A stretch of DNA of 64,000 nt, from contig JAPFBL010000001.1 of the NCBI GenBank assembly GCA_026182355.1, positions 2,353,501 to 2,417,500 on the forward strand, given 5' to 3'. This document shows positions 10,061 through 21,818 of the stretch, piece by piece. Every line of letters begins with the position of its first letter. The first letter of the stretch is position 1. Source of the DNA: Hermatobates lingyangjiaoensis. Its lineage: Eukaryota > Arthropoda > Insecta > Hemiptera > Hermatobatidae. The position numbers and the translations under genes are program-made. Below the pieces are notes generated by a model that was given only the letters and a program-made list of their open reading frames with translations, did not search any database and was not told the origin of the DNA.

Positions 10061-10530
10061 TTACTTGTTTGTATTATTATTTTACGAGGGTGGATATAGC
10101 AGTGCGTCTTAAAAAAGTATTGTACTTCCCCCTTCTGTACTAATGTACCTCATCAGTTAGCTTCATCGCCTCCAAGAAGCTTAAAACTTTTGCTGGGTCC
10201 CACGGTAAAAGTTTTTCTATGGCTTTGTCGAGTATCCCGAAGCACCTGCCTCACTACAGCAAACTTGATTGACAGTCAGCTAGCAGGTGCAAGGGTGTTT
10301 CTTCCTCTTCTTTGCAGAATCAGCACAAACCATCTTTAATAATGCCCATTCAGGCTCTCTATGCTTCGGAGGAAAGTGACTTCCTTTCTCCTTCTTCGGG
10401 ACAGTCTTTTCCGGGCCCTTAGGTGTACTTATAGGTGGTTGGCTTCCAGTAGCTAGTGCTTTTGGACCCTCTGAGCTTTCGGAAGGATGGTCTCTGAATT
10501 TTCATCTTCTTAGTATAGTACAGGGGAAAA
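10061..10530 (-). pseudogene. Non-LTR retrotransposon 3' end (RNase H tail/zinc knuckle), copy 1
   Basis: Read on the minus strand, this aligns base by base with the plus-strand copy at 57995-58410. It encodes a degraded LNGHI...LCxFCKEEEETPLHLL...C segment, the C-terminal Cys/His motif that follows RNase H in I/R1/LOA-type ORF2 proteins. The frame is broken by stops and shifts. The 3' UTR ends in GTACATTAGTACAGAA... and an AATAAT-type tail near 10065, so the element points left. Length and frame damage show a 5'-truncated dead copy. Confidence 0.7.
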
Positions 10531-10559
10531 TCCCTGAAGATCTATTGGTGGTATTTTGT

Positions 10560-10866
10560 CAGCTCCGACAGGGCACCGCATACCGGAGTAAGGCTATTTA
10601 CTCAAGGGGGTTGCATAGTACATTTGAGACTCCGTTCGTAATACAGTAACCCCTGTGTTATCCAATCTTCTGTACGGATCGCATAACGCCTTGGATTGGG
10701 GCTGGAATAAGAGGAGAGGATTTGGGAAGTTGGAAGGATTGTGAAACGAAGGCGGTCAGGCCCAACCCCTGGCCACCTTCTTCCCTGTATATTGCATGTT
10801 AACACGGTAACCTCGCGAAGGCCGAAAGTCGAAGTTGAGTGCCAGAGGCTATTAGAGGAGCATAAT
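10560..10866. other. GC-richer island
   Basis: About 300 bp rich in CG and CC/GG, abutting the retrotransposon copy. No continuous frame of recognisable sequence is seen (the 67-residue minus-strand frame has no motif). It may be more of the same retroelement, or one of the dispersed islands listed in the findings. Confidence 0.35.
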
Positions 10867-11225
10867 CACTCCATTGCTACCCCTGAATATGATTATTGAA
10901 CAGAATATATAACTAAATACATAAATTAAGTTTATTTTATGAATCATGTAATTATCACATCCTAAATTCTAGTAAGATACGATATAAACTTTTGGATATT
11001 GTCGTTACTATCTATTTATATGAATATGCACTTAGGATCGTACACATTAACCATTGCAGGCGTTTACGTACAGGTAATTTTGGTTAGGTGTTAATAATTA
11101 ATAATAAATAATCTGATTATTTTTTTAGAAATTTATTAGGTATAGGTATAAGTTAAGTACCCTTATCAGATACTATTATAGTATTTTAAACGTAATACTT
11201 TACTTTACTTTAATCTTAACGAAAA
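10867..11225. other. AT-rich spacer with poly-G run at its right edge
   Basis: Featureless AT-rich DNA. A run of about 12 G lies at 11226-11238. Confidence 0.6.
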
Positions 11226-11239
11226 GGGGGGGGGGGGTA

Positions 11240-11960
11240 AAAAAATTTAGAAAAAAACTGTCTTAATGATAAGCGCTCAACAAAAGAAATTGAAGTGCAA
11301 ATTAAGAGGATTAAATGGTCGGAAGAAATGATATGCCTAAACCTAATTTTCAAGAAATTAGAAATGAAGCTAATTTCTTAGCTTCCAAGATTGTTCGTAT
11401 AAAGCAATCAGAAAAAGAACTGGTATTAGCTAGAGGAGGTATTGGACGCCGACGTACATATTAAAAGATTCGAAGGTTGAGATATACCAGAAAAGAGAGT
11501 ATTAGAAATGTATGTGTCTTCTGCACTGATCTATGATGCTCAAACGTGTACAGCAACAGTGAGGAATATAAGGAAACTCCGGATCACACAAGGAGCAACG
11601 GAGAGAAGTTTCTAGGGATTAAGGAGTAGAACAAAATTAGATGTGAAATAATAAATAGAAAAACAGGAATAAAAAAATATGTTGACTACTATGACTGCAC
11701 TAAAATGGAAGTGGCACTACATGTCATCAGTAGGAAAAACGATAGATGGGATATAACTGAGTGGTGTCCTAGAGAGTTAGAAGAAACATAGGAAGACAAG
11801 GAGGAAGATGGTAAGATGAATTTAAAGAAACGGAGGGACCCAATGTGTCTCGAGAAAGGAGAAAATGGATGGAGTTGGGAGAGGCCTATACCCAGAAGTC
11901 GGCCTAGTTTCACAATCGAAAAAAAAATTATTGCAACATATACATACATAAAATTTCACA
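11240..11960 (+). pseudogene. RTE-like non-LTR retrotransposon, C-terminal ORF relic
   Basis: Broken frames on the plus strand recover the end of an ORF2 in order. First comes a region like VLTYGAETWTL, here read as ALIYDAQTCTATV (about 11510-11560). It is followed by KLRITQGATERS, then LKWKWH with an H.....D.R-type track, and last a KWMELGEAYTQ-type terminus (about 11865-11905, read across a shift). An A-rich tail follows at 11920. This order is typical of the C-terminus of RTE/CR1-type ORF2 proteins, downstream of the RT fingers. Many stops and shifts mean it is a dead 5'-truncated copy. Confidence 0.65.
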
Positions 11961-13500
11961 AGAGATATCTTTTTTTTAACAAGTTTTAATTGTCCCCTTA
12001 TGAAATAAATAGCTACTACTATTATTATAATCCTAACGTGGGTGGGGGTTACTATCGTACTAACATCCTTTCAGACTTTGATATTGTTCATCCGCTCAAT
12101 ACCTCCGTAACACATACTCTATCTCCTCTTCTGTATCCTTTCAAATTCTGTCGTGCAGCCTTACAACGCACATGGCGGTCATTCGCATGTTATGTTTAGT
12201 CCATTCATATTTCCTTTGTTTAATGTCATTAACGGAACTATGGTTGCTATTTACATAATCCTTCATTTGTAATTTTTCCCAGCAAACGGATATCCACAAG
12301 TACCCAACCAGATTTCCTATTATTAAATTCAAGAAAGAGTAGTCTTGGATCATTTTACTTAACTACAAAAAAGAAAGGAAAAGATTTTATTGTCATGTAA
12401 AAATATATAAAAAGAAATGTAAACTTAGCGTTATGGGGTTTTTGTATTTCATTTTTAAATGAAGAATTCGTTAGTTACTTTAATAAGAAATAATTGTTAT
12501 TTCGATATGAACAGTCATTAAAGAAAAAAAAACTAAATGGAATCGAATTTATTTGGTTGGAAGAATCACATTTTTCCATGAAATAAGCATGTCTGCCATT
12601 ATAAATTATTCCTGGTTCAATTATTGTCAAACTGGATTTTTTTCCAGTAAAAGGGTGAAATGGATATTGTTGATAGATTTCAAGGGGTGAGTTGAATAAA
12701 AAAGGGAGTGCTTGAATTAGTATATGAATGGAAGAGGGTTGGTCAGAATTAGGGGCTTTGTGCATCCCTGAACAAACTCAGGCCTCTGGTCAATCCACTG
12801 AAAATATTCCATTATAACCTGCGCTATATAACAATTTTCTCCTCCTACGTATGCTTTCTTCAATACGTCTGCATTTTTTGTTAAAGACCTTTGAAGACAA
12901 TCAAGTCACAACTTTAACTGAAGTAACCAGCAAAGCAAATATTTTGATACAATACAATTGACAGCTAACACCCAATAAACATATTTTTCCACTATATGTC
13001 TAAATAAAAATAATATAACTTTCTACTATATGCTTATAGTGTATCTATGCTTGTTCAACCTGAACAAGGTTAATCAAGTCTCTTGATTAACCTGAGAATT
13101 TTATTTGATATAACAAATTCAATTATTCGAAGTATGATTTTAACATTTTCATAATAGTAACATAAAAGAGAAGTTAAAAGTAAAAATAATTATGAAGTTG
13201 ATAGTATTCGTAAAATATATTACATTACTCTAAAGAAAGGAACAGCTTTGGTTATATGCACAGTACATCAGTTTTAGAAAGTTCACTCTTTTTAAGAACA
13301 ATAACATCAACAATTGATATATATAGTTAAATGCTATCCATATATGGTAGTTTGTTTTTTGATATATCCATTTGTAGTTACATGGCTAACTACTTTGTAG
13401 ATGCAATACAACCTTCTCTACAAACCACAATTTACCTCCTGGTGAATGAATATAGAAGATTTCAAATGACTCTATTTTGAGACTTGGGGACCTTATGCAT
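11961..13500. other. AT-rich DNA with no recognised feature
   Basis: Short frames on both strands (about 69-96 residues) have no motifs. A hairpin GGTTAATCAAG.TCTCTTGATTAACC lies near 13068-13092. Confidence 0.55.
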
Positions 13501-13539
13501 TTACTCTCTTTCTTATTAATAATTATCTGAAATGGCCAA

Positions 13540-13940
13540 AGATGATAGTTGGTTCAGTCGGTAATGCACTTCCAAAGTCATTTGAGTAGATGACCACTCC
13601 AAAACATGTTTATTGTATAGGCTATGTTAGGTTACAGTGACACTTCTACAAGGGGAAACACAAAGGTTGGTCATTGACCCTTTGTTATCACACAAGGAAG
13701 ATTGATTTTTTATTGCGAGTCCTAAATTTTGCCAAACTGAAATATATTTATAGTATGGATCTTTAACGAGTACCGGACATCGTACAGGCTCGGTACCGAT
13801 GACTTAACGTCCTCTCTGAGGGACAACGCGCACAGATTTATTCACTTCTAATGTGAATAAATCGAGTACCACAGTGGGTGTTGAACCCCAAATATACCAG
13901 TTCAGACACTAGGATAACCTGGTACGCTATATTCCTTTTA
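13540..13940 (-). mobile_element. tRNA-derived SINE, copy 1
   Basis: Shares a consensus with 23823-24033, 51190-51475 and 54085-54275. Read on the minus strand it starts with a tRNA-like head: A-box-like, then a B box near GGGTTCAACACCC (about 13882). The body carries AATAAATC/GTGAATAAAT and GTTAAGTCAT, and the end reads ACTCGTTAAAGATCC. At 13545-13575 the plus strand also has TTGGTTCAGTCGGTAATGCAC, resembling another tRNA A-box region. The conserved central segment is like that of the domain-sharing SINE superfamilies of invertebrates; I do not name one. Confidence 0.65.
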
Positions 13941-14605
13941 TAGAATTATACAATGAAACAAAGCAATATTCCCTGCATGCAGTTTACTTAAACATCAGTA
14001 AAAGAAACGATATGGAACAAAAGTAAAGAAGTGGTACATGAGTCTAAAGAAAACCACATTACCAGCATTGGACATTACATCACAGTTGAATATTTTTGTT
14101 TGATTAAGAATGGAAAAAAAATTTTTTCCAATTAGAATAGGGTGAACTTTTAACTTAACCTTACTTTACACTTTGCATCAATTTAACACTTACTAATAGT
14201 AGAATACAAAGAAAAATACTAATTATTTCAATTAATTAACCATTAGTCTAAAGACTTATTTTCAAGGATCAGGCTCTACCATTCTGCAGTCGTGGCATCC
14301 ACCATCTGAGTATGTACAATCATATTATTGATATGTTAAAACATGCGGTTTACATTTTAAAACATATCCAGACGTCTTTAGAAAAATATTGCAAATGGAT
14401 TCTAAGCCTGATAATTTTGCTACTCTTGATAACAAAATCCGTAAACATTTCAAAAATTTTTTTTTGTTTTTTCATGAACGCTGTTCATACAATAAAGAAT
14501 GATAAATCTACGCAGTGGCTAAGACAGTACAAAGAAGTCGAAAACACTAGAAAAACCTCGAGAAGTAATGATTAAAAGTTAGGATGTGTATAGGATTTAT
14601 TAGCA
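13941..14605. other. AT-rich DNA with no recognised feature
   Basis: Includes an 87-residue plus-strand frame (14312-14575) that is hydrophobic then basic, with no recognisable domain. It is regarded as chance. Confidence 0.5.
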
Positions 14606-14825
14606 CTAAATCAGAGAGGAAATATGATTGGAGTGTTGACAGAGAAGGGTATTAGGAGAAGTTGGTACGGAGCAAACAGTCGGTGACTGAGGGACAGCGC
14701 TCTCGTGAATCACCAGATAGGCTTTCATCGTATTTACCTTGAGCGGTGCGCTGCCGCCCAGATATTGCCTCCTGTCACTCAAGCGCCCGCCTGACGTTGC
14801 CAATCAACAACCACCCCTCGCAACA
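14606..14825. other. GC-richer island
   Basis: About 220 bp of mixed sequence. It contains GCCCAGATATTGCCTCCTGTCAC (about 14757), a segment closely echoed at 35757-35783. Both may be copies of one dispersed repeat, but no tRNA or coding signature is clear. Confidence 0.35.
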
Positions 14826-16554
14826 AAAAACATTTACTTATTCCTAAATCTACTTCCAACTTAAATTAACCCTTTTTTTTCTACTATTGGTCTTAACTCA
14901 TGAACATCTCTCACCTATATGATACACCACTCAATGCAGCAGTACTACTATTATATCCAAAAAAATTAAAGTATATATTCATTTCATTACACTTTTTTTG
15001 TCAATTAAGTAACTTGGAAGTATTATTTTTTTTATTAACTTATTATGAGTTAATTCCTTTAATGAGTAATAATATTCAAAGCTATAGCTACTTAACAAGC
15101 TACATCCTTGTCATATGAACTATAGTAATAAAACGACCACAACTAGCCTTTATATGCCAACAATCTTGGCACATCATTTATGTTTTAACATTCATGTATT
15201 CGATTTTTTTAATTTTTTACTCATAGTAGTAAAAAAAAAGGACTAATTTAAGTTGGAATTAAATTAAAGAATAAGAAATTGGTTTTTCTAGAGGGTAATA
15301 TTTGTTTAGAAAAATAATATCCATTTTTATATCCTTTTCAACAAGACGTATCCTGGCGTTAATTTCGCGATAAAAACCTTCTACTCTGAAAAAAAATTAA
15401 ATAAAAAAAACTTGCTTTCGTAGCATTACAAAACAGAATAATATAACTAATTACATTTCTTAGTATTAGTTATATTTTAGAATTTTTTTTGGTATAATTT
15501 TCGACCTCAATTGGTGAATTACAATTTTTATAGTACTCAGTGAAACTAAAACAGAAATGATTTATCAGATATCTACAATGTCTTTATGTGGTTAAAAAAC
15601 AAATTATATAATTCCCATATTGGCATATAGAGGCATGAAAGCCAAGGGAAAGAACCAACATTTCAATGGCATTTCAGAGATTAACAACCAGCTGAGACGT
15701 AGCTGACATTTAAGTGGCTTTTCGAAATTCATTCTGCACAGTATTTCATATTTTCAAAGTTATTTATTAATAGTCAACGTTAAAATCATCTTTTTTTTTT
15801 ACTTTCTATACTTTATTGGACACATATACTTATTGTAATCATTAATATAGTAGTTATTTACAAGCAGTAGAAAATGTAAAGATTGACACATCTTAGTGCA
15901 GAACATTGCTTTTGTTCCCATACCCAGGGTTACATGGATTTCCCAAATTAATATTTGTTACAGGTAACTTGGGAAAGTATGTCTGTAACTTTGATAGCTT
16001 TAGCTCATCCATTTTCTCCTTCAGACAGGTATAAGGACTGTTTTAGGTTGATTGATTCACTGATATTTCTCCTTTTCGCATCCTTTAATAATTTGTGGAC
16101 AGCATGCTGAACATCTGAAAGGCAAGTACCACCAATCAGTACTCCTCTTCTACTAAAGTGTCTTACACATATTCTTGCGTATCCTAACCATGATTATATA
16201 GAGTATTGAGCTGATCATCCACAACTTGGCGTAAGAAAGGATAGAATATAGTAGATAGCCCACCTCCCTAATAACATTTCTAGTGTTAGCAACTGTGGCA
16301 GGTCTAATAATTCCACTAATGATTCTTTAGTAATACTGCTACCAATCATTACTAATAATGAAAAAATAATGAAATTACGAATTATGAAAAGTAATTTTTT
16401 TTTAAGACCTCAATTGCCTCTGTTTTGTCTTTTCAATTTCTACATAAACAAGTTTCCAGGCAAACGATGGTCATCCTCAGATTGAACAATTGAAACAGGT
16501 GCAGACTTAAAAAGAGACTTACTGCCAATATACAGAATATATATATATATATTA
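14826..16554. other. AT-rich DNA with no recognised feature
   Basis: Several short frames lack motifs. Nothing else is seen. Confidence 0.5.
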
Positions 16555-16850
16555 AATGAAAATACTAAACAGTCCAAAAATACTAAATAGTTTAAACCGA
16601 AAAGATAAATAAATAAAAAAGACAACACATAGAAGAAACGAGAAAACTTGCTGAATTGATATTTCGAACTGAAGTTCGTCGTCAGGAAGAGAGTAGAAGG
16701 GAAGAAGAAGAAGAAGAGGTACGTGCGTCACGTTCTTCGTGACGACATGACGACGAACTTCAGTTCGAAATATCAATTCAGTAAGTTTTCTCGTTTCTTC
16801 TATATGTTGTCTTTTTCATTTATATATATTTTAATTGTCGTTAATGTCAT
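16555..16850. repeat. Inverted pair of PLE family J ends
   Basis: The arms around 16595-16690 and 16740-16830 are reverse complements containing the GAACTTCAGTTCGAAATATC module. The minus-strand copy keeps the CUGACGA core; the plus-strand copy reads AUGACGA. The tail (AGTAAGTTTTCTCG, then a T-rich TTGTCTTTTT run) repeats in both arms. Between them lies a GAAGAAGAAG purine tract. Confidence 0.6.
16650..16692 (-). ncRNA. Hammerhead-like motif, family J
   Basis: The core is CUGACGA plus an extra C. Stem II is GAAC/GUUC with loop UUCA, then GAA, palindrome AUAU and H17 C. Stem I pairing is poor in this copy (first pair A-C), so cleavage is doubtful although the core is intact. GCAAGT or GTAAGT follows in the two arms. 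Confidence 0.45.
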
Positions 16851-17764
16851 TGACCTATAAGCCAATTTAATCGTAACTGTAGTTTAAATTTTCTATGCTG
16901 CAGTTTGTTACATAATAATTTTTATTATTTTTAATAAACGTAAACATTATTCTAAAACTGAAGTAATAATTGTTATTACCTATCAATATTAATAAAATAA
17001 AACGACAATTTATTTTATAATTAGATACATGAAAACGAAATAGTTTGAAAAAGTTAAAAAAAGTGAAACAAATCTCTTACAATGATTTGGCCTTAATGAT
17101 AACCTTTTTTTTTTCATTACTCTCTAATGTAAATTTGAAAAATTAAAATGCCTTACAATGCTTGCCAGTTGGACTTCAAACATGCACGGTCTATCTAACA
17201 TGGTGGCTTCTAAAGTCAATGAAATTTTATGAGCCGTAACTAAAGTTTTCTTATTTTACAACTCTTGAATTTTTTTATACTTCCATTCAATTTAATTATC
17301 GCAACATTTTCATACATTAATTATAATTATCATTACGTAATTATAGTTCTTAGTTTTAATTAGAGTAAACTCTATGAAATAATTTCTCCTATCAAAAATT
17401 ACCGCAGCCTTCTTTAGAAATTAAGTACTTTTTCAAACTACCAATTTTATCGAATGACAACTTCAAATCAAAACCAACACGAAGAGACATTTCATTTTTA
17501 AGAAATGCAAAATTGCCCCAAAATGTCTTTTCAAAGGAGGTAAGGTAGACCCTCTTTTACTCTTCCTGTTCAAGCAGATTATTGAGGCTGGTACGAAAAA
17601 ACATCTTGTATGCTAGTAAATTTTGGAAAAAAATTAGTAGAAAGGGATATTAGTAGTTTGGCAAATATATTTGCAGATACATTGCTCTTCACAAATGAAT
17701 ATTCTAAACATTAATGAGTCTTGGGGTTATATTCCGAACCCTCTCACACCCGTTTAGTAGAAGG
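16851..17764. other. AT-rich DNA with no recognised feature
   Basis: Nothing recognisable on either strand. Confidence 0.55.
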
Positions 17765-17784
17765 GCTCTACTAAATTTTACCGT

Positions 17785-17935
17785 ATGCGGCGGTGGCTGA
17801 GTTATTCAAGTGCCTTGTTCTCTGACTTTAGCTAGGTCCCCAAGGGATTACAGTGTCGCCCAGCGCCACAGCATGGACTTTGCAGATGAGCATTTGAGAA
17901 TCAGAGTCTACCTAAAATCGGGTAGTCATGAAGTT
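17785..17935 (+). repeat. tRNA-like (Ser/Leu-type) SINE relic
   Basis: GGCGGTGGCTGAGTTATTCAAG (17787-17808) resembles the 5' half of a class II tRNA with its A box. A TTTGAGAATCAGAGTC segment about 100 bp on is a poor B-box candidate. No intact cloverleaf forms, so this is a diverged SINE head or a tRNA pseudogene rather than a tRNA gene. Confidence 0.35.
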
Positions 17936-18049
17936 TTTGCATCTACGTTTTTCTGCACATGACGAAGAAATAGAAAATAAAGTTGATTACTCAAAAGAAA
18001 TGAGCCTCCCAAACATCACATCGCGGTTATATCTCAGAAAACGGGATAA

Positions 18050-19205
18050 TTTGAATTGAAGATACAAGTATCGTAAAGCAAAAGTACATAATTATAATTA
18101 TCTACTATAAAAATAAAGAAAATTATATAAATATAGTAAGATAAATTATCTATATACTTATAAAAGTATATCTGATGTTTTGTTTGAATATTTGCACACA
18201 TGTAAAAATTGGAACACCTTTTAATTCGAGTTTATGACGAATTATTCAAATAAATATTAAAGCAAACACTGTGTAATATATTTCTTTATAAATAACAGCA
18301 TGCAACAGAAAGGAGACTAAAAAATACATTTTCTCAACATAAGTCAAGTAAAATTAATAACACCAGATATATAATCTATTTATGTTATAGAGTAAACCTG
18401 AAGAGTTTTTCTTCGAACGATCTCAGTCCCAATTTTAGTAATCTCATTGCGTTTAGATGTTTTTTTTTATTTTACATATTTACTGTTAGTTATTGTCATT
18501 CAATATACAAAACAAATTATATTTATCAGGAATCGGTCAGTTTTCCAGGTTCAAATCAAACTTTTAAAACCAACGTATTGGTTTAACAATCGTATTTAGA
18601 ACTTAAGCAATAAAAAGATGTATGAAATCCCGAAAGTATATATAATAAACTATTACATTAGAGGTTTTAAATAAATAATTTTAGGAATATAAACTTGAAC
18701 ACAAATGTCAGCTTAAATGCAAATGTTCGAAGGTAATTTTATAAAAACACATTCCTTTCATTAATGTTATTTTATGCTGGGCAAAATACATGGAAATTTC
18801 AGTTGACAGGTTTTGTTAGTTTTAAATATATATTTTATAATCAAGGTATATAGTTGATTATGTATATACCTTGAATTGATATTTCATTTTTTTATGTAAT
18901 AAAATAAATGTTTTTTTTCTTTAGATGATTTTTCGTTTATTAAGTGTACTTATTGTTTATATATCAATTCATGTTTAGAACACTATATCAAATACTTGGA
19001 CCCTGTCAAGTAACAGTCTTTCAATTGAAGATACGAGTATCATAAAGCAAAAGTACATAATTACAATTATCTACTATAAAAATAAAGAAAATTATACAAA
19101 TATAGTAAGATAAATCATCTATATACTTATAAAAGTATATATATATATATAAAAGTATATGTGATGTTCTTGTTTGATTATTTGAACACATATGAAAATT
19201 GAAAA
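18050..19205. repeat. Direct repeat pair of about 160 bp (18053-18212 and 19022-19200)
   Basis: Both copies begin TTGAAGATAC.AGTATC and share AAAGCAAAAGTACATAATTA and the TAAAAGTATAT...TGATGTT end with about 90% identity. The second carries an expanded TATATA insert. They are probably two relics of one unnamed AT-rich element. Between them lies a minus-strand PLE family K tail (about 18530-18600) and otherwise plain AT-rich DNA. Confidence 0.6.
18530..18600 (-). repeat. PLE family K 3' tail relic
   Basis: Matches, on the minus strand, the tail found at 40025-40130, 32763-32900 and 57100-57185: a GGTTTTAAAA/AACC stem-loop remnant, then an AGTTTGATTTGAACCTGGAAAA-like segment and GACCGATTCC. 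The GAAACGT of the module is degraded. Confidence 0.45.
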
Positions 19206-19316
19206 ACTCACTTCAATGCGATATTTGAGTAATATTTGGACTTTATATCTGAAATGGACTTTATAGATGAAATAGCTATTTCAATATGAAATACCGAGAT
19301 TTCATATTGAAATTTC

Positions 19317-20480
19317 TGGTATTATTCAGAAATTTCAATATGAAAACGTAAGTAGTCTAACATATTTATCTACATTTACTATTATCTTTTCCATATACAT
19401 ATCTTGTTTCAAGATTTTATAAATATCATTTGTTCACTATTTTGCAACTTATTTAGTTAACCGTCTTCAGGAGAGATGAGAGAAGGTTGTTCATCTCTGA
19501 AAGACCATTTAATCAAAAAATTAGAAAATGTAATCCTGTGTTCTTAATTTTTCTATTTATATATCTACATTGAACTTTATTGTCCGTTTCGGATCGTATT
19601 TTCATCGAAAAAGAGTATATATAAATCATAACGAATTATATTATATATATATTATTTCTTGATATTATTAACAAGAAATAGGAGTAACAGTTCTGTCAAT
19701 CACATTCAGTGAGGTATATTATTAACTGTCGTTATAATTTCTTAACACTAAGTAACACAAGGGGTCACTGTAGTCTAGTATAATATAAAAGTGAGTAATT
19801 ACTGTTAATCCAGTTTTCATTAAACAGCTATTTAAACTTCTTATAAAGTACTTGTTTATTAAAATTAACTGAAACTTTAGTCAGCATAAGAAAACTTTTT
19901 AGGCTGACTGGTTTCATCGTATATCAAGATGATATCAACATTGAAGAAACTAATGAAGCGATAATTATTGCAAGACCTTTGCTAATCACGCGAGGCTATG
20001 CTAATCACTTTCAAATATTTCCACCAAAGTCATAATGATACTCAAAGTGAAATAACCAAAGTCGAAGGAAACATACAGGGATATCATTAATCTGGCAGTA
20101 GAGCAGTCACAATACCATTTAGAATATTTTGATAGCTGGCCGACAGCTGCTGGACAGATGTTCTTCTTTCCCAAGGGTTTGTCCTCTCACATAAACCAAT
20201 CACGTAAACCCAAATTTTCCCATATGAATTCTAGTTTCACATTCATTCATACTGCTTCTTGATGCCAAATTGGCACACAAGCGTTCTCACCACATCACTA
20301 ATTACCAAGAGATGTATAAATTAGTTTGATGGAGGTCATTGGTATTATTCAGAAATTTCAATATGAAAACGTAAGTAGTCTAACATATTTATCTACATTT
20401 ACTATTATCTTTTCCATATACATATCTTATTTCAAGATTTTATAAATATCATTTGTTCATTATTTTGCAACTTATTTAGT
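19317..20480. repeat. Pair of near-identical 141-bp direct repeats
   Basis: 19317-19457 and 20340-20480 differ at only about two positions over 141 bp, starting TGGTATTATTCAG and ending CTTATTTAGT. The 880 bp between them hold a PLE family B fragment immediately after the left copy, then unassigned DNA. The repeats lack TG...CA ends and no LTR-retroelement coding lies between, so an LTR element is unlikely. Confidence 0.75.
19458..19625. repeat. PLE family B fragment
   Basis: Begins TAACCGTCTTCAGGAGAGATGAGAG (a minus-strand family B core region) and continues into a tail ending at GTTTCGGATCGTATTTTCATCGAA, shared with 21000-21148 and, inverted, with 33150-33200. Stem III of the ribozyme-like core is missing here because the copy starts inside the stem II loop. 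Confidence 0.55.
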
Positions 20481-20939
20481 AGACGATTTAAAGCATTGTC
20501 ATTATCACTGCCATAATAACAACTAGTCATCCCCTGAAACATTATTATTACATGTAAATTATAAATTTTTATCATATTATCCATTAAGAGACCATATTTT
20601 ATTTTTATAAACAAAATATTGAGTAATATTTATTATAAATGAATAAACTAACATCACAATAAGTATTAATTTATATGTTAACATACAAATAGTTACTATC
20701 AAACCACATATGAAATGGAAAAAAAAGGTTAAGATTTGTTCCCATCTTATATTGTAGTTTGTCATTGAATATTATTTAACGTGTATGTCTGAAATCTGGT
20801 TATCGTTACATATAGTTATGTAACATACATATACATATATTAAATGATGAGTAGCATTTAGTAGTCATTTTTTGTTTATGGTTTTTTTTTACAAGATCAA
20901 TGACCATTGAAAACCTATATATTTACATTAAGCTTAATG

Positions 20940-21148
20940 AAGATAGAGAAACATAGAAAACTAAATACACACACTTACAGTCTCTCATTTACGGTTTGAA
21001 CCGTCTTCAGGAGAGATGAGAGAAGGTTGAGCATCTCCGAAAGACCATTCAATCCAAAAATTAGAACGTGTAATCCTGTGTTCTTAATTTTTCTATTTAT
21101 ATACCTACATTGAACTTTATTGTCCGTTTCGGATCGTATTTTCATCGA
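20940..21148. repeat. PLE family B fragment
   Basis: A minus-strand family B module (TTACAGTCTCTCATTTACGGTTTGAACCG...) is followed by the inverted tail, TTAGAACGTGTAATCCTGTG through CGTATTTTCATCGAAG, and then by (TA)n. It is near-identical to the fragments at 19458 and 21500, so these are related local copies. The short minus-strand frames across it are repeat-derived. Confidence 0.65.
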
Positions 21149-21149
21149 A

Positions 21150-21190
<41 letters not shown>
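21149..21190. repeat. (TA)n microsatellite
   Basis: About 40 bp of pure TA separating the family B and family A ends. Confidence 0.95.
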
Positions 21191-21194
<4 letters not shown>

Positions 21195-21395
21195 AAAACC
21201 ACAATAAGAAATGGGAAAACAAGACTAAGATCTTTCAACCGTAACAAGCGGTCTTCGTCGGAGTCAAAGATTCAGGCGAAGACCGCTTGTTACGGTTGAA
21301 AGATCTTAGTCTTGTTTTCCCATTTCTTATTGTGGTTTTATCATTGATTGTTATTTCACGTGTTTATGTGAAACCTTTTTATATATATATTATGT
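21191..21395. repeat. Hairpin of two PLE family A ends
   Basis: A minus-strand copy (about 21191-21265) and a plus-strand copy (about 21274-21380) face each other across a few bases and are almost perfectly complementary over about 75 bp. The minus copy has CCGACGA and the plus copy CAGGCGA at the core, so both have lost U4 or neighbouring essential bases. Stem II and the AGATCT palindrome are intact in both. Confidence 0.75.
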
Positions 21396-21500
21396 ATATA
21401 TATAAATTAGAATTTTCAAAAGAACACACAGAAAAGAAATCACTGAACTCACTACTATATTTCGATGTCCTCGTCGTCAGGAATAGATGTGAATCGCTCC
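21396..21500 (-). repeat. PLE family E 3' end
   Basis: The minus strand matches the 3' UTR end of the coding copy at 34405-35245, including CGTCCTCGTCTTCAGG-like core sequence (here CCTGACGACGAGGACATCG) and AAATATAGTAGTGAGTTCAG. It is joined directly to a family B fragment at 21500. Confidence 0.65.
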
Positions 21501-21581
21501 AAAGGCGGATAACGACTCATTTACGGTTTGAACCGTCTTCAGGAGAGATGAGAGAAGGTTGAGCATTTCCGAAAGACCATT

Positions 21582-21640
<59 letters not shown>
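21500..21640. repeat. PLE family B fragment plus (TA)n
   Basis: A minus-strand family B core region (21500-21584), closely matching 20985-21055, runs directly into about 55 bp of TA (21585-21640). Confidence 0.7.
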
Positions 21641-21641
<1 letters not shown>

Positions 21642-21644
<3 letters not shown>

Positions 21645-21818
21645 TAAAAGAAACGGTCCAGCGGACTTTTTTAAATAAAATAAATTCAAAATGAAGGAGT
21701 CACCGCCCTGCCTTCCTGCGGGACTCTTCGCTCTTCACACGTCCTGATGACGACGATGGACGAAATATCGATGTGAGTTATGTCTGTGTCTTTCTGTGTG
21801 TTTCCTTCGTTTTGAATT

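Noticed and set aside
17785..17860. Functional tRNA-Ser/Leu gene
   Set aside because: The A-box region matches, but no proper acceptor stem, anticodon arm and B box at normal spacing can be folded.
19317..20480. LTR retrotransposon with 141-bp LTRs
   Set aside because: Repeats lack TG...CA ends, no primer-binding site or polypurine tract is apparent, and no gag/pol sequence lies between them.
21191..21395. MITE (DNA transposon) with long terminal inverted repeats
   Set aside because: The arms are also found singly (271, 30518, 54553) in one orientation, and no target-site duplication is evident; a PLE fold-back explains them better.
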